This document shows, piece by piece, positions 28,524-37,324 of a stretch of DNA of 64,000 nt. Position numbers and translations under genes: made by a program. Below the pieces are notes generated by a model. It had not been told where the DNA came from and ran no database searches. It was given only the letters and a program-made list of their open reading frames with translations. The stretch's first letter is position 1, and each line of letters opens with the position of its first letter. Where the stretch lies: positions 248,001-312,000 of the forward strand of contig NZ_FZNM01000002.1 of the NCBI RefSeq assembly GCF_900188295.1, given 5' to 3'. This stretch comes from Paracoccus sediminis (GTDB taxonomy: Bacteria > Pseudomonadota > Alphaproteobacteria > Rhodobacterales > Rhodobacteraceae).

Positions 28524-29900
28524 TCAGGCCTCCAGCAGCCGCTTCAGCATGGCCACGTCCTCGGCGATGGTCTTGTCGTCGGCCAGCAATTCCTCGATCT
28601 TGCGGATGCCGTGCATGATCGTGGTGTGGTCGCGCCCGCCAAAGCGGCGGCCGATTTCCGGCAGGCTGCGGCTGGTCAGCTGTTTCGACAGATACATGGC
28701 GATCTGGCGGGGCCGAGCAACGTTGCGGGCACGTTTCGGCCCCACCATGTCGGCCAGCCGGATGTTGTAATGTTCGGCCACCTTGCGCTGGATGTCGTCG
28801 ATGGAAATCTTGCGGTCGTTGGTGCGCAGGATGTCGGCCAGGCATTCCTGCGCGACCTCCAGCGTGATCTCGCGGCGCAACAGGCTGGCATGGGCGAACA
28901 GGCGCTGCAACGCGCCTTCCAGCACGCGGACGTTGGTGGTGATGCGGTGGGCCAGGAATTCCAGAACGCCGGTGCCGATTTCCAGGTCGGGCTGCTGGGC
29001 GCGGAAGCCGACGGTCTTGGATTGCAGGATGCCCAGGCGCAATTCATAGGTCGTGGGATGCAGGTCCACGATCAGCCCGCAGGACAGGCGCGACTTGATG
29101 CGTTCCTCAAGGCCCTTGATCTCGGCGGGGGCGCGGTCGGCGGAAATCACGATCTGCTTGCCCTGATCGACCAGGGCGTTGAAGGTGTGGAAGAATTCTT
29201 CCTGGGTGCTGTCCTTGCCGGCGATGAACTGAACGTCGTCGACCATCAGCATGTTCACGTTGCGGAACATGCTCTTGAAATCCATGATCGAACTTTCGCG
29301 CAAGGCCTGCACGAAGCGGTACATGAACTGTTCCGCCGACAGGTACAGCACCTGGGCTGCCGGATGATTGACCTGATAGTCATGGGCGATGGCGTGCATC
29401 AGATGCGTCTTGCCCAGGCCCACGCCGCCATACAGGAACAGGGGGTTGAAGCCCACCGGCCCGCCTTCGGCCACGCGGCGCGCGGCGGCATGGGCCAGTT
29501 CGTTGGGCTTGCCCACCACGAAGTTGGAAAAGGTATAGCGCGGATCCAGCGGCGCCCCCATGTCGGGACGCGCCGCGCGGGCGGTGGCGGGTGCCGCGGC
29601 GGACGCAACGGGCCTCTGGGGCTTGGCCGGAACGGCCGGGCGGGCGCGGCCGGGCGCGGCCTGCGGCACCACGTCGAAACGCAGCCGTTCGACCGGCTGG
29701 CCGTGGCGGCTCAGCTCGCCCATGATATCCTTGGCGAAATGGCGGTTCACCCAGTCCGAGATGAACCGGGTCGGGCTTGCGAAATGCGCAATGCCCGATT
29801 CCAGGTTGGTCAGGCGCAAGGGCTTGATCCAGTGGTTGAAATTGTTCGGCCCCACGCTTGTTTCCAGCGCGGCGCAAGCCTGGCCCCATACATCGTCCAT
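28524..29900 (-). CDS. dnaA: Chromosomal replication initiator protein DnaA
   Basis: A 458-residue protein. Domain I starts VWGQACAALETSVGPNNFNHW; domain II is a Pro/Ala/Arg-rich linker (about 85-115). The AAA+ domain has Walker A GGVGLGKTHLMHAI and Walker B MLMVDDVQFIAGKD, and domain IV has the DnaA signature GGRDHTTIMHGIRKIEEL that binds DnaA boxes. It triggers replication at oriC. The ATG at 29900 gives the family's normal start. No obvious consensus DnaA boxes were found upstream, so oriC is probably elsewhere. Confidence 0.97.
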   Translation of the reverse strand: MDDVWGQACAALETSVGPNNFNHWIKPLRLTNLESGIAHFASPTRFISDWVNRHFAKDIMGELSRHGQPVERLRFDVVPQAAPGRARPAVPAKPQRPVASAAAPATARAARPDMGAPLDPRYTFSNFVVGKPNELAHAAARRVAEGGPVGFNPLFLYGGVGLGKTHLMHAIAHDYQVNHPAAQVLYLSAEQFMYRFVQALRESSIMDFKSMFRNVNMLMVDDVQFIAGKDSTQEEFFHTFNALVDQGKQIVISADRAPAEIKGLEERIKSRLSCGLIVDLHPTTYELRLGILQSKTVGFRAQQPDLEIGTGVLEFLAHRITTNVRVLEGALQRLFAHASLLRREITLEVAQECLADILRTNDRKISIDDIQRKVAEHYNIRLADMVGPKRARNVARPRQIAMYLSKQLTSRSLPEIGRRFGGRDHTTIMHGIRKIEELLADDKTIAEDVAMLKRLLEA

Positions 29901-30449
29901 GATCGTGCCCTATCTATCCTGTCCCCAGCCTTCGCCGGACGGTCCGACGAAACAGGATCCCCGACGCGCGCTGGCTGACCGGATCGATGCAAAACCCCAC
30001 CCTGCGACCCAAACGGGGCCGCATGACGGGGCTGACGCCCGATTCCAGATCCAAGACACGGGTTCCATACGGCCGGTGGCAGCCGACCGATGATGACCCG
30101 AGGGCAGACGAAGCGCCTGTTGCTTCGATGCCCGACCCGCCATGGCAATCCGACAAGGATGCATGACCGGCCCGTCCCCAACACAGCGACGTGAATCGCC
30201 CCATCACGTTAGCCGTCGCGCAGGACGGGCTGCAATCGAACTCTGCGCTTGACAGGGGCTTTGCCGAACCGAATCTGCGATGCCCTTGACTCAAAAGGAA
30301 AGAATCCTGAAGGCCTTGATATGTAGGCATTTTTGCAACATTCGCAGGTGCAGAAACGCGAAACGGGCGCGGATTCCCATCCGCACCCGCCAGGGACGCA
30401 AAGGCCGATGGTCCCCATTGCAAGGGTTCCATCGCGCAGAAAAAATAGA
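29901..30449. other. Intergenic region between dnaA and rpsT
   Basis: This is the longest gene-free stretch (549 bp). I found no consensus DnaA box (TTATCCACA or its reverse complement) and no convincing ORF. Its middle part (about 30288-30350) is AT-richer than the neighbourhood. It should contain the dnaA promoter, which I could not pinpoint, and the rpsT terminator near its right end. Confidence 0.6.
30365..30388 (-). terminator. Hairpin downstream of rpsT, probable terminator
   Basis: The plus-strand arms GGGCGCGGAT and ATCCGCACCC pair across a TCCC loop with one internal mismatch, giving nine base pairs. It lies about 60 nt after the rpsT stop. On the minus strand only a short T-run (GTTTC) follows, so termination strength is uncertain. 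Confidence 0.45.
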
Positions 30450-30719
30450 TCAGGCTGCGGACAGCGCCTTTACGCGGGCCGCCAGGCGCGAGATTTTCCG
30501 CGATGCAGTATTCTTGTGGACCACGCCCTTGGTGACTCCGCGCATCAGTTCGGGCTGGGCCGCCTGCAACGCTTCCTTTGCGGCATCCGCGTTGCCGGAC
30601 GCGATGGCTTCCTCGACCTTGCGGATGAAGGTGCGGATGCGCGAACGGCGGGCCTTGTTCACGTCGGTACGACGCTCGATCTGGCGGGCGCGTTTCTTGG
30701 ACTGGGGCGTATTGGCCAT
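30450..30719 (-). CDS. rpsT: 30S ribosomal protein S20
   Basis: An 89-residue basic protein: [17 protein letters not shown] at the start, [13 protein letters not shown], and the late motif [17 protein letters not shown] are all diagnostic of S20, which binds the 16S rRNA body in the small subunit. Length is normal. Its place just upstream of dnaA on the same strand is conserved in alphaproteobacteria. A stable hairpin lies in its 5' leader (30774-30792). Confidence 0.97.
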   Translation of the reverse strand: MANTPQSKKRARQIERRTDVNKARRSRIRTFIRKVEEAIASGNADAAKEALQAAQPELMRGVTKGVVHKNTASRKISRLAARVKALSAA

Positions 30720-30773
30720 GGTCTTGTTCCTATCGGTCTGTCTGCGTTTCGATCGCGCAAAAGACCCAAGACC

Positions 30774-30792
30774 CCGCCTTTCTGAAAGGCGG
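30774..30792 (-). other. Hairpin in the rpsT leader
   Basis: CCGCCTTT-CTG-AAAGGCGG is a perfect 8-bp stem with a 3-nt loop, 55 nt upstream of the rpsT start and 81 nt after the enoyl-CoA hydratase stop. It could be a terminator for the upstream gene, although no T-run follows, or part of an S20 leader. Its role is undetermined. Confidence 0.45.
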
Positions 30793-30872
30793 TCATGATT
30801 CTTGCCTAAGCGGGCCCACGCGCATGTAAGCCGGGGCCAATACGCGATCAGCGGCGGAAAGAAAAGGGGGAA

Positions 30873-31649
30873 TCAGCGGTCGCGGAACTGCGGTTCCCGC
30901 TTTTCCAGAAAGGCCGCCATGCCTTCCTTCTGATCCTCGGTCGAGAACAGCGCCTGGAAATTGCGCCGTTCGAACAGGATGCCTTCGGTCATGGTGGTCT
31001 CGAAAGCGCGGTTGACGGTCTCCTTGGCGGCTCGGACGGCGACCTGCGATTTCTCGGCGATCTTGCGGGCGGCGGCCATGGCCTCGGGGATCAGCTTGGC
31101 GGCGGGCACGACGCGGCTGACAAGGCCCGACCGCTCGGCCTCGGCCGCATCCATGAACCGGCCGGTCATGTGCATGTCCATGGCCTTGGATTTGCCCACG
31201 AACCGCGTCAGGCGCTGGGTGCCGCCGATGCCTGCCATGACGCCCAGGTTGATTTCCGGCTGGCCGAACTTGGCGGTGTCGGCGGCGATGATGAAATCGC
31301 AGATCATCGCCAGTTCGCAGCCCCCGCCCAGGGCATAGCCGGAAACGGCGGCGATGATGGGCTTGCGGATGCGGGTGATGGCGTCGATCCGGGCGCCGAA
31401 CAGATCCTCGTCATAGACATCGACAAAGGTCTTGGTGGCCATTTCCCTGATATCGGCCCCGGCGGCAAACGCCTTTTCGCTGCCGGTCAGCACCACGCAG
31501 CGGATCTTGTCGTTGCGGTCGGCATCCGCCAGGGCCTGGCCCAGTTCGGTGATAAGCGCGGTGTTCAGCGCGTTCAGCGCCTCGGGGCGGTTCAGCCGGA
31601 TCAGGGCGACGCTGTCCTCGATCTCGACGATGATGGTTTGAAAGGCCAT
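30873..31649 (-). CDS. Enoyl-CoA hydratase (crotonase)
   Basis: A 258-residue crotonase-fold enzyme. The two catalytic glutamates are present: Glu112 in [10 protein letters not shown] and Glu132 in FGQPEINLG, the equivalents of Glu144 and Glu164 in rat enoyl-CoA hydratase. The oxyanion-hole region is [11 protein letters not shown]. It hydrates trans-2-enoyl-CoA in beta-oxidation and related short-chain acyl-CoA metabolism. It stands between mutM and rpsT on the same strand, 68 bp and 153 bp away, an order seen in Rhodobacterales. Confidence 0.93.
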   Translation of the reverse strand: MAFQTIIVEIEDSVALIRLNRPEALNALNTALITELGQALADADRNDKIRCVVLTGSEKAFAAGADIREMATKTFVDVYDEDLFGARIDAITRIRKPIIAAVSGYALGGGCELAMICDFIIAADTAKFGQPEINLGVMAGIGGTQRLTRFVGKSKAMDMHMTGRFMDAAEAERSGLVSRVVPAAKLIPEAMAAARKIAEKSQVAVRAAKETVNRAFETTMTEGILFERRNFQALFSTEDQKEGMAAFLEKREPQFRDR

Positions 31650-31717
31650 GGCGGCGTCCCCGTTGCGATGCGTTCCGTGCGGACCCTAGCAAATGGCGGG
31701 GCGGAAAGCCAACCGGC

Positions 31718-32563
31718 CTAGCGTTGGCACATCGGGCAAAGAAAACTGGACCGCCCGCCTTGCACGATCCGGCGGATGACGCCCGTGCAGCCCGGCGCGG
31801 GGCAGGGCGCGCCTTCGCGGTCATAGACGCGGAAACTGTGCTGGAAATAGCCGAGTTCCCCGGTCGCCTGCCGATGGTCGCGCAGGGACGATCCGCCCGC
31901 CGCGATGGCGTCAGACAGCACGTCGCGGATATGGCCGACAAGGGCGGCGATCCGCGCGGAACCGATGCGGCCCGCCGCCCGGCGCGGGTCGATGCCCGCG
32001 CGGTGCAGCGCCTCGGACACATAGATGTTGCCCAGGCCTGCGACGATCCGTTGATCCAGCAGCGCCTGTTTCACCGGCACCGTGCGGCCCGCGAAGGCCC
32101 CGGCCAGATAGGCGGGGGTGAACGCGTCGTCAAAGGGTTCCGGTCCCAGGCGGTCCAGCAGCGGATGGGCCGCGCCGTCGCGGATCAGATCCACCATCCC
32201 GAATCGGCGGGCGTCGTTGAAGGTGATGGTGGCGCCCGCATCGGTGGTCAGCACCACATGGTCGTGGCGCGGCAGGATCGCCGGGTCGCGGTGGAAATCG
32301 CCCAGGCTGCCGCCTTGGACCAGCATCCGCCCCGACATGCCCAGATGCATCAGCAGGGTGCCGCCCCGGTCCAGGTCCGCCAGCAGGTATTTCGACCGCC
32401 GCCGCAGCGCCGTGACCGTGGCCCCCGTCAGCACCTGCACCAGATCGACCGGCAGGGGCCAGCGCAGGTCCGGCCGGCGCACCTCGGCCCGCGCGATGCG
32501 CCGGCCTTCCAGGTGCGGCACAAGGCCGCGGCGCACGGTTTCGACTTCGGGCAGTTCTGGCAA
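31718..32563 (-). CDS. mutM: Formamidopyrimidine-DNA glycosylase (Fpg/MutM)
   Basis: A 281-residue base-excision repair enzyme that removes 8-oxoguanine and formamidopyrimidines and nicks the DNA. The mature N-terminus must be Pro-Glu, the catalytic pair, and the sequence [13 protein letters not shown] follows directly on a TTG codon at 32563, which is therefore the start; AAAGGA lies upstream. The C-terminal zinc finger is CPAPGC...CPMCQ. Longer in-frame starts would bury the catalytic proline. The gene is divergent from ubiE. Confidence 0.93.
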   Translation of the reverse strand: MPELPEVETVRRGLVPHLEGRRIARAEVRRPDLRWPLPVDLVQVLTGATVTALRRRSKYLLADLDRGGTLLMHLGMSGRMLVQGGSLGDFHRDPAILPRHDHVVLTTDAGATITFNDARRFGMVDLIRDGAAHPLLDRLGPEPFDDAFTPAYLAGAFAGRTVPVKQALLDQRIVAGLGNIYVSEALHRAGIDPRRAAGRIGSARIAALVGHIRDVLSDAIAAGGSSLRDHRQATGELGYFQHSFRVYDREGAPCPAPGCTGVIRRIVQGGRSSFLCPMCQR

Positions 32564-32664
32564 TGATGGTCCTTTCGCTGCATTGTGCCGCAGGCGCATG
32601 ACGGGACATTGTGTCGCGGGCGGGCCGGGCTTATCTGGCGATGAAACAGCGGATCGGCAAGCGG

Positions 32665-33411
32665 ATGAGCGACAAGAAGCAGACCCATTTCGGTTTCCGG
32701 ACCGTGGACGAGGATGCCAAGGCCGGGATGGTCCACGGGGTCTTTTCATCCGTCGCGTCGCGATACGACCTGATGAACGATCTGATGAGCGCGGGCATCC
32801 ACCGCGTCTGGAAGACCGCGATGATGGACTGGCTGGCGCCCCGCGACGGGCAGCACCTGCTGGACGTGGCGGGCGGCACGGGCGACATCGCGTTCCGGTT
32901 CCTGGACCGCGCGCCGGGCGCGCGGGTGACGGTCTGCGACATGACCGAATCCATGCTGGTCGAGGGCAGGAAGCGCGCCGACGCGGTGGAGAAATCCGAC
33001 CGGTTGGCCTGGGTCACGGGCGACGCGATGGCGCTGCCCTTTGCCGATGGCATCTTCGACCGCTACACGATCAGCTTCGGCATCCGCAACGTCACCCGCA
33101 TTGCCGACGCCCTGGCCGAGGCGTATCGGGTTCTGCGCCCCGGCGGACGGCTGATGGTGCTGGAATTCAGCCAGATCCCCGTGCCGGCGATGCAATGGGC
33201 CTATGACCGCTATTCCTTCAACGTGATCCCGGCCATGGGCCAGGCGGTGACGGGGGATCGCGACAGCTATCAGTATCTGGTGGAATCGATCCGCAGATTC
33301 CCCGACCAGGACGCTTTTGCCGACATGATCCGCGCTGCGGGCTTTGGCCGCGTGCAATACCGCAACCTGTCGATGGGCATTGCCGCGCTGCATTCGGGTT
33401 GGAAGCTGTAG
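32665..33411 (+). CDS. ubiE: Ubiquinone/menaquinone C-methyltransferase UbiE
   Basis: A 248-residue SAM-dependent C-methyltransferase of ubiquinone synthesis. The start region THFGFRTV and [20 protein letters not shown] are family hallmarks, the SAM motif is [16 protein letters not shown], and [16 protein letters not shown] is the post-II motif. I chose ATG 32665 ([11 protein letters not shown]) because family members usually begin close to THFGF; ATG 32641 is also possible. The stop TAG directly abuts the ubiB ATG. Confidence 0.94.
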   Translation: MSDKKQTHFGFRTVDEDAKAGMVHGVFSSVASRYDLMNDLMSAGIHRVWKTAMMDWLAPRDGQHLLDVAGGTGDIAFRFLDRAPGARVTVCDMTESMLVEGRKRADAVEKSDRLAWVTGDAMALPFADGIFDRYTISFGIRNVTRIADALAEAYRVLRPGGRLMVLEFSQIPVPAMQWAYDRYSFNVIPAMGQAVTGDRDSYQYLVESIRRFPDQDAFADMIRAAGFGRVQYRNLSMGIAALHSGWKL

Positions 33412-34950
33412 ATGCGGGGACCGCACAATCTGCTGCGCCTGGTCCGCACGGGCGCCACCTTCGAACGCACGGGGGCGATGCGCGCGGTTCTGGACGCGGT
33501 CGAGGCCCCGCCGCGCCTGCGGATCGCGGCCCATGTGTTGGGCTGGCCCTTTCGCTGGCTGGGCTATCGGGGCGATCCAGGCCTGCCGCCGATCACGCGG
33601 GCGATCACCGCGCTTGGCCCGGCCTATGTCAAGTTCGGCCAGATCCTGTCCACCCGCGCCGATGTGGTCGGCGTGGAAATGGCGGATCAGCTGCGCATGT
33701 TGCAGGACCGTCTGCCGCCCTTTCCGACCGCCACGGCCAAGGACATCATCCAGGCCGAGATGCGCCAGCCCGTCGATCAGCTGTTCTCGGAATTCTCGGA
33801 ACCCGTCGCCGCCGCGTCCATCGCGCAGGTCCACCGCGCCCGCGTGCGCGAGACCGGGCGCGAGGTCGCCGTCAAGGTGATCCGCCCCGGCATCGCTGCC
33901 GCCTTTCGCCGTGACATCGATGCGTTTCATTTCGCCGCAGGCATTATCGAATTCCTGTCCCCCGGCAGCCGCCGCCTGCGCCCGCGCGATGTGGTGCGCC
34001 ATTTCGAAACGACCGTGACCGCCGAACAGGACATGCGCCTCGAGGCGGCCAACGCGTCGGAATTCGCCGAAAACACCAAGGACGATCCGGGATTCGCGAT
34101 TCCCCGGCCGCTGTGGGAACTGTCTTCGCGCCGGGTGCTGACCTCGGACTGGGCCGAGGGGCTGCCGATGGGCGACCGGGACGCGCTGATCGCGGCGGGC
34201 CACGATGTCGGGCGCATCGCCACGCGGGTGATCCAGCTGTTCCTGCAACACGCCTTGCGCGACGGATTCTTTCACGCCGACATGCACCACGGCAATCTGA
34301 AGGTCGCGGCGAATGGCGACGTGCTGGCCTATGACTTCGGCATCATGGGCGAGATCGACGAATACACCCGACGCGTCTATGCCGAGATCCTGTACGGCTT
34401 CATCCAGCGGGATTACCGCCGCGTGGCGCGCGTGCATTTCGAGGCAGGCTATGTCCCCCGCGACCGCGACGAGGCGCAGTTCGCCCGCGCCCTGCGCGCC
34501 GTGGGGGAACCCATCTTCGGCGCCAACGCCAGCCGGATTTCGATGGCGAACCTGCTGGCCTATCTGTTCGAGGTCACGGAACGCTTCGGAATGCAGACCC
34601 AGACCCAGCTGATCCTGTTGCAGCGCACCATGGTCGTGGTGGAAGGCGTGGCCCGGTCGGTCGATCCGGACCTGAACATCTGGGATGCCGCCAAGCCCGT
34701 GGTGTCGGATTACATCCGGTCCAACATCGGTCCCAAGGCGCTTGCGGGCGACATGGCCAAGGTGGCCCAGACCATCGGCCGCTTTGGCCCGCTGCTGCCG
34801 CAGATCGTCGAACAGGCGCTGTGGGACCGTGCCCACCCCGAGGCAGCCCGCCCGGCCCGCGCCGTCCTTGTCAGGCGCGGCGCCCCGGTCTGGTTGACGG
34901 TGGCGCTGGCGCTTGGGGCAGGCGCGGCGGTGGGCATGGCACTGGCCTAG
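33412..34950 (+). CDS. ubiB: Atypical kinase-like protein UbiB
   Basis: A 512-residue member of the UbiB/ADCK family. The unusual KxGQ motif is YVKFGQILSTRADVVG, the glycine loop becomes the Ala-rich AAASIAQVH, the VAIK-like lysine is in VAVKVIRPG, and the catalytic region is HADMHHGNLKV with DFGIMGE. Two C-terminal hydrophobic segments (residues about 490-512) suggest membrane anchoring. It is needed for ubiquinone hydroxylation steps, probably as an ATPase. It begins immediately after the ubiE stop and its 3' end overlaps the convergent gene by 4 nt. Confidence 0.94.
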   Translation: MRGPHNLLRLVRTGATFERTGAMRAVLDAVEAPPRLRIAAHVLGWPFRWLGYRGDPGLPPITRAITALGPAYVKFGQILSTRADVVGVEMADQLRMLQDRLPPFPTATAKDIIQAEMRQPVDQLFSEFSEPVAAASIAQVHRARVRETGREVAVKVIRPGIAAAFRRDIDAFHFAAGIIEFLSPGSRRLRPRDVVRHFETTVTAEQDMRLEAANASEFAENTKDDPGFAIPRPLWELSSRRVLTSDWAEGLPMGDRDALIAAGHDVGRIATRVIQLFLQHALRDGFFHADMHHGNLKVAANGDVLAYDFGIMGEIDEYTRRVYAEILYGFIQRDYRRVARVHFEAGYVPRDRDEAQFARALRAVGEPIFGANASRISMANLLAYLFEVTERFGMQTQTQLILLQRTMVVVEGVARSVDPDLNIWDAAKPVVSDYIRSNIGPKALAGDMAKVAQTIGRFGPLLPQIVEQALWDRAHPEAARPARAVLVRRGAPVWLTVALALGAGAAVGMALA

Positions 34951-35285
34951 AAGCAGAGGATCTCGGCCTCGGCCTCGGCGCGTTTCAGGCGCGCGGTGAT
35001 CTCTGTCATCTGGGCCATGCCGCGGAAGATGCCGGCCCGTTCGCCGGTCGTCTGCTGCATCCGCAGGACGGTTTCGGCCTGGACGTATTCCTCGAACGGC
35101 AGAACCTCGGCGATCTGGTCGATGGCGCAGGAACAGCGGTCCAGCATGTCGCGGCTTTGCCCGTTCGTCGCCATGCAGGCAAAGACGTATTCGGCCCGCG
35201 CGTTGGTCGGATAATCGTTCACCGCCTGCGCATGAAGGGGCGCGGCGCCCAGAATCGTCATCGCGGCGAACAGGCGGACCGTCAT
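34947..35285 (-). CDS. Small exported cysteine-containing protein of unknown function
   Basis: A 112-residue protein with signal peptide MTVRLFAAMTILGAAPLHAQ. The mature part has Cys37 in FACMATNG, a Cys51-x-Cys53 pair in DRCSCAID, and Cys111 two residues from the end; helical Glu/Ala-rich sequence fills the C-terminal half. Four cysteines in a small periplasmic protein suggest disulfides or metal binding. The ATG overlaps the stop of the upstream exported protein (ATGA), so the two are a pair. It lies near the PQQ and sensor genes. I do not recognise a named family. Confidence 0.75.
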   Translation of the reverse strand: MTVRLFAAMTILGAAPLHAQAVNDYPTNARAEYVFACMATNGQSRDMLDRCSCAIDQIAEVLPFEEYVQAETVLRMQQTTGERAGIFRGMAQMTEITARLKRAEAEAEILCF

Positions 35286-35899
35286 TGCAGGGCCATGGCG
35301 TTCACATAGCCCGGCTGTTCGCCGGCGGTCTCGGCCCGAAGCTCTCGGATCGGCTGTTTCGGGTCGTCCAGGACAAAGGTCAGCGTCAGCGTCTGAAAAC
35401 CGCCCATCCGGGCCGCGTTGGGATCGGCCGTAAAGGGCTGGAAGCGAGCCACGGTTCCGTTGTCGGCCCTGGTGATCTGGCCGCCCTGGGCCAGCGACTC
35501 CTTGATCCGGTTGCGGATATAGAACGGGCTGCCGCCGGTCAGCCGGGCCATGTCGCGGGTCGTCTGTTCCAGAAAGAAGGTCAGCACCGGATCCCCGCCC
35601 GAAATCGGGAACGGTCCGATCTGCCGGGTGCGCGTGTCGGTCGTCTGGATCAGTTCCAGCACCGGCTGCTGGTCGGACGGATCGACAGCCTGCGTCAGCG
35701 CGACGCTGCCTTCGTCGATGGGCAGAAAGCCCGCCACCTCTGGCCCTTCGACATGCAGCGACCAGCGAAGATCCTGCCCGTTCAGCGTCCAGGGGCCGCG
35801 ATCCGCGAAAACGGCATCGCCTGCCTCGCCCGCGGGGGCGACGCCGGCCGACATCAGGGACAGCCCCAGCCCCAGGGCCGCTGCGATAGCACGGTTCAT
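35282..35899 (-). CDS. Exported protein of unknown function near the PQQ region
   Basis: A 205-residue protein with signal peptide NRAIAAALGLGLSLMSAGVAPAGEA. The mature sequence is soluble and mostly beta-rich (LRWSLHVEGPEVAGFLPIDE, PVLELIQTTDTRTRQIG) and lacks cysteines. No known domain was recognised. It precedes the four-cysteine protein with an ATGA overlap and starts 102 bp after the hybrid kinase gene, so it may belong to the same transcript. Its placement with quinoprotein-associated genes suggests a periplasmic role in that pathway, but this is only context. Confidence 0.72.
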   Translation of the reverse strand: MNRAIAAALGLGLSLMSAGVAPAGEAGDAVFADRGPWTLNGQDLRWSLHVEGPEVAGFLPIDEGSVALTQAVDPSDQQPVLELIQTTDTRTRQIGPFPISGGDPVLTFFLEQTTRDMARLTGGSPFYIRNRIKESLAQGGQITRADNGTVARFQPFTADPNAARMGGFQTLTLTFVLDDPKQPIRELRAETAGEQPGYVNAMALQ

Positions 35900-36001
35900 G
35901 ATATTCCTCCCTCTTGCAAAGGCCAGAGTTGCGTTGCGGGCGCCGAAGAACAAGCCCCGCTGGCCCTGGCATCGGCCTTTGGTCGCAGATGCCGGCACGT
36001 C

Positions 36002-37324
36002 TCAGGCCAGAAGCCTGCCCAGAATCTCGGCCAGTTCGGATGGGCGCACGGGCTTTTCCATCAGATGCACCTGCATGGCCGCGCAACTGCGGGCGATCTG
36101 CGGGTCGCGATGCGCGGTAATCATCACCGCCGGGATCGCCTGGCCCGCCGATCCGCGCAAGGCCCGGATCGCATCCACCCCGGTATCGCCGTTTTCCAGG
36201 TTGTAATCGGCCAGGATCACGTCGGGGGGATCGTCGCCCATCGTGGCCAGGGCCTCGGCCGTGCCGCCGGTGACGCGGGCGACCATGCCAAGCCGGTCGC
36301 GCAGGATCATCTCGTATCCCCGGCGCATTCCGGGATCGTTTTCGACCACCAGGGCCACGCGGCCGCGCAGGGGCAGGGTGGCGCGGTCGGGACGTTCAAG
36401 GCATCCGGCCAGGTGGCGGGTCACGACCGGCAGGCCGATGCGGAAGACGGTGCCGCGCATCGCCTCGGATTCCAGGCGGATCGGATGGTCCAACTTGGCG
36501 CAGGCGCGGCGCACGATGGACAGACCCAGGCCCATGCCGGGGGTGCGCGCATCGTTGCCCAGCCGCTGGAATTCGTCGAAGATCCGGTTGCGGTCCACCG
36601 CCGGGATGCCGACCCCGGTATCATAGACGCACAGCCAGCACAGATCGCCCCGGCGCCGGGCGCCGATGACCACCCCGCCCCGGACCGTATACTTGATCGC
36701 GTTCGACACCAGGTTCTGCGCGATCCGGCGCAGGAACACCGGATCGCTTTCGACCACCGAATCGGTCGGCACGAAGGACAGGCGCAGGCCCTTGGCTTCG
36801 GCCAGGGGGGCGTATTCGATGGCCAGCCTGCGAAACAGATCCCCCAGCGGAACCGGCTGGCGGTGGAATTCGATCCGCTGGCTGTCCAGCCGAGAGATGT
36901 CCAGAACCGCGTGCATCAACTGTTCCACCGATTCAAAGGCACCCGACAGCCGCCCGGTCAGTTCGGTCTGCAATTCGTTCATCGGCGTGTCGGTCAGCAT
37001 CGACAGGAACAGCCGCGCCGCCGACAGCGGTTGCAGCAGGTCGTGGCTGGCCGCACGCAGGAAGCGGGTCTTGGACCGGTTCGCCTCCTCGGCCGATGCG
37101 CGGGCGACGGCCAGTTCGCGGTTGCGCTGCGACAGGTCGGCCAGCGCGCGTTCCAGATCGCGGGTCCGGGCCATCACCTCTTGTTCCAGGGCCACGGCGG
37201 CCTGGAACATCGACCAGGCGGATCCGCGCGATTCCTCCAGCCGGTCGATGCGGTCGATCAGAACCCGGTTGATGCGGTCCAGCTTTTCGACCCGGCGTTC
37301 GGGCGCGTCGTCGTCACGCAGCAT
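36002..37324 (-). CDS. Hybrid histidine kinase with C-terminal receiver domain
   Basis: About 440 residues. An N-terminal coiled coil (about 10-85) leads to HisKA with the phospho-acceptor His94 in RAASHDLLQPLS. The HATPase domain has the N-box NLVSNAIKYT, the G1 box DTGVGIP, FDEFQRLG and the G2 box GMGLGLSIV, followed by a receiver domain (about 320-440) with Asp373 in VILADYNLENGD and a conserved lysine in MEKPVRP. There is no membrane segment, so it is a soluble kinase. ATG 37324 or 37336 may be the start; both overlap the FIST gene. Sensing is probably provided by the FIST protein upstream. It resembles FlhS/MoxY-type regulators of methanol and alcohol oxidation (inference). Confidence 0.86.
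   Translation of the reverse strand: MLRDDDAPERRVEKLDRINRVLIDRIDRLEESRGSAWSMFQAAVALEQEVMARTRDLERALADLSQRNRELAVARASAEEANRSKTRFLRAASHDLLQPLSAARLFLSMLTDTPMNELQTELTGRLSGAFESVEQLMHAVLDISRLDSQRIEFHRQPVPLGDLFRRLAIEYAPLAEAKGLRLSFVPTDSVVESDPVFLRRIAQNLVSNAIKYTVRGGVVIGARRRGDLCWLCVYDTGVGIPAVDRNRIFDEFQRLGNDARTPGMGLGLSIVRRACAKLDHPIRLESEAMRGTVFRIGLPVVTRHLAGCLERPDRATLPLRGRVALVVENDPGMRRGYEMILRDRLGMVARVTGGTAEALATMGDDPPDVILADYNLENGDTGVDAIRALRGSAGQAIPAVMITAHRDPQIARSCAAMQVHLMEKPVRPSELAEILGRLLA

Noticed and set aside
29901..30449. oriC beside dnaA
   Set aside because: No consensus DnaA boxes or tandem AT-rich repeats were visible, so the origin is not annotated here.
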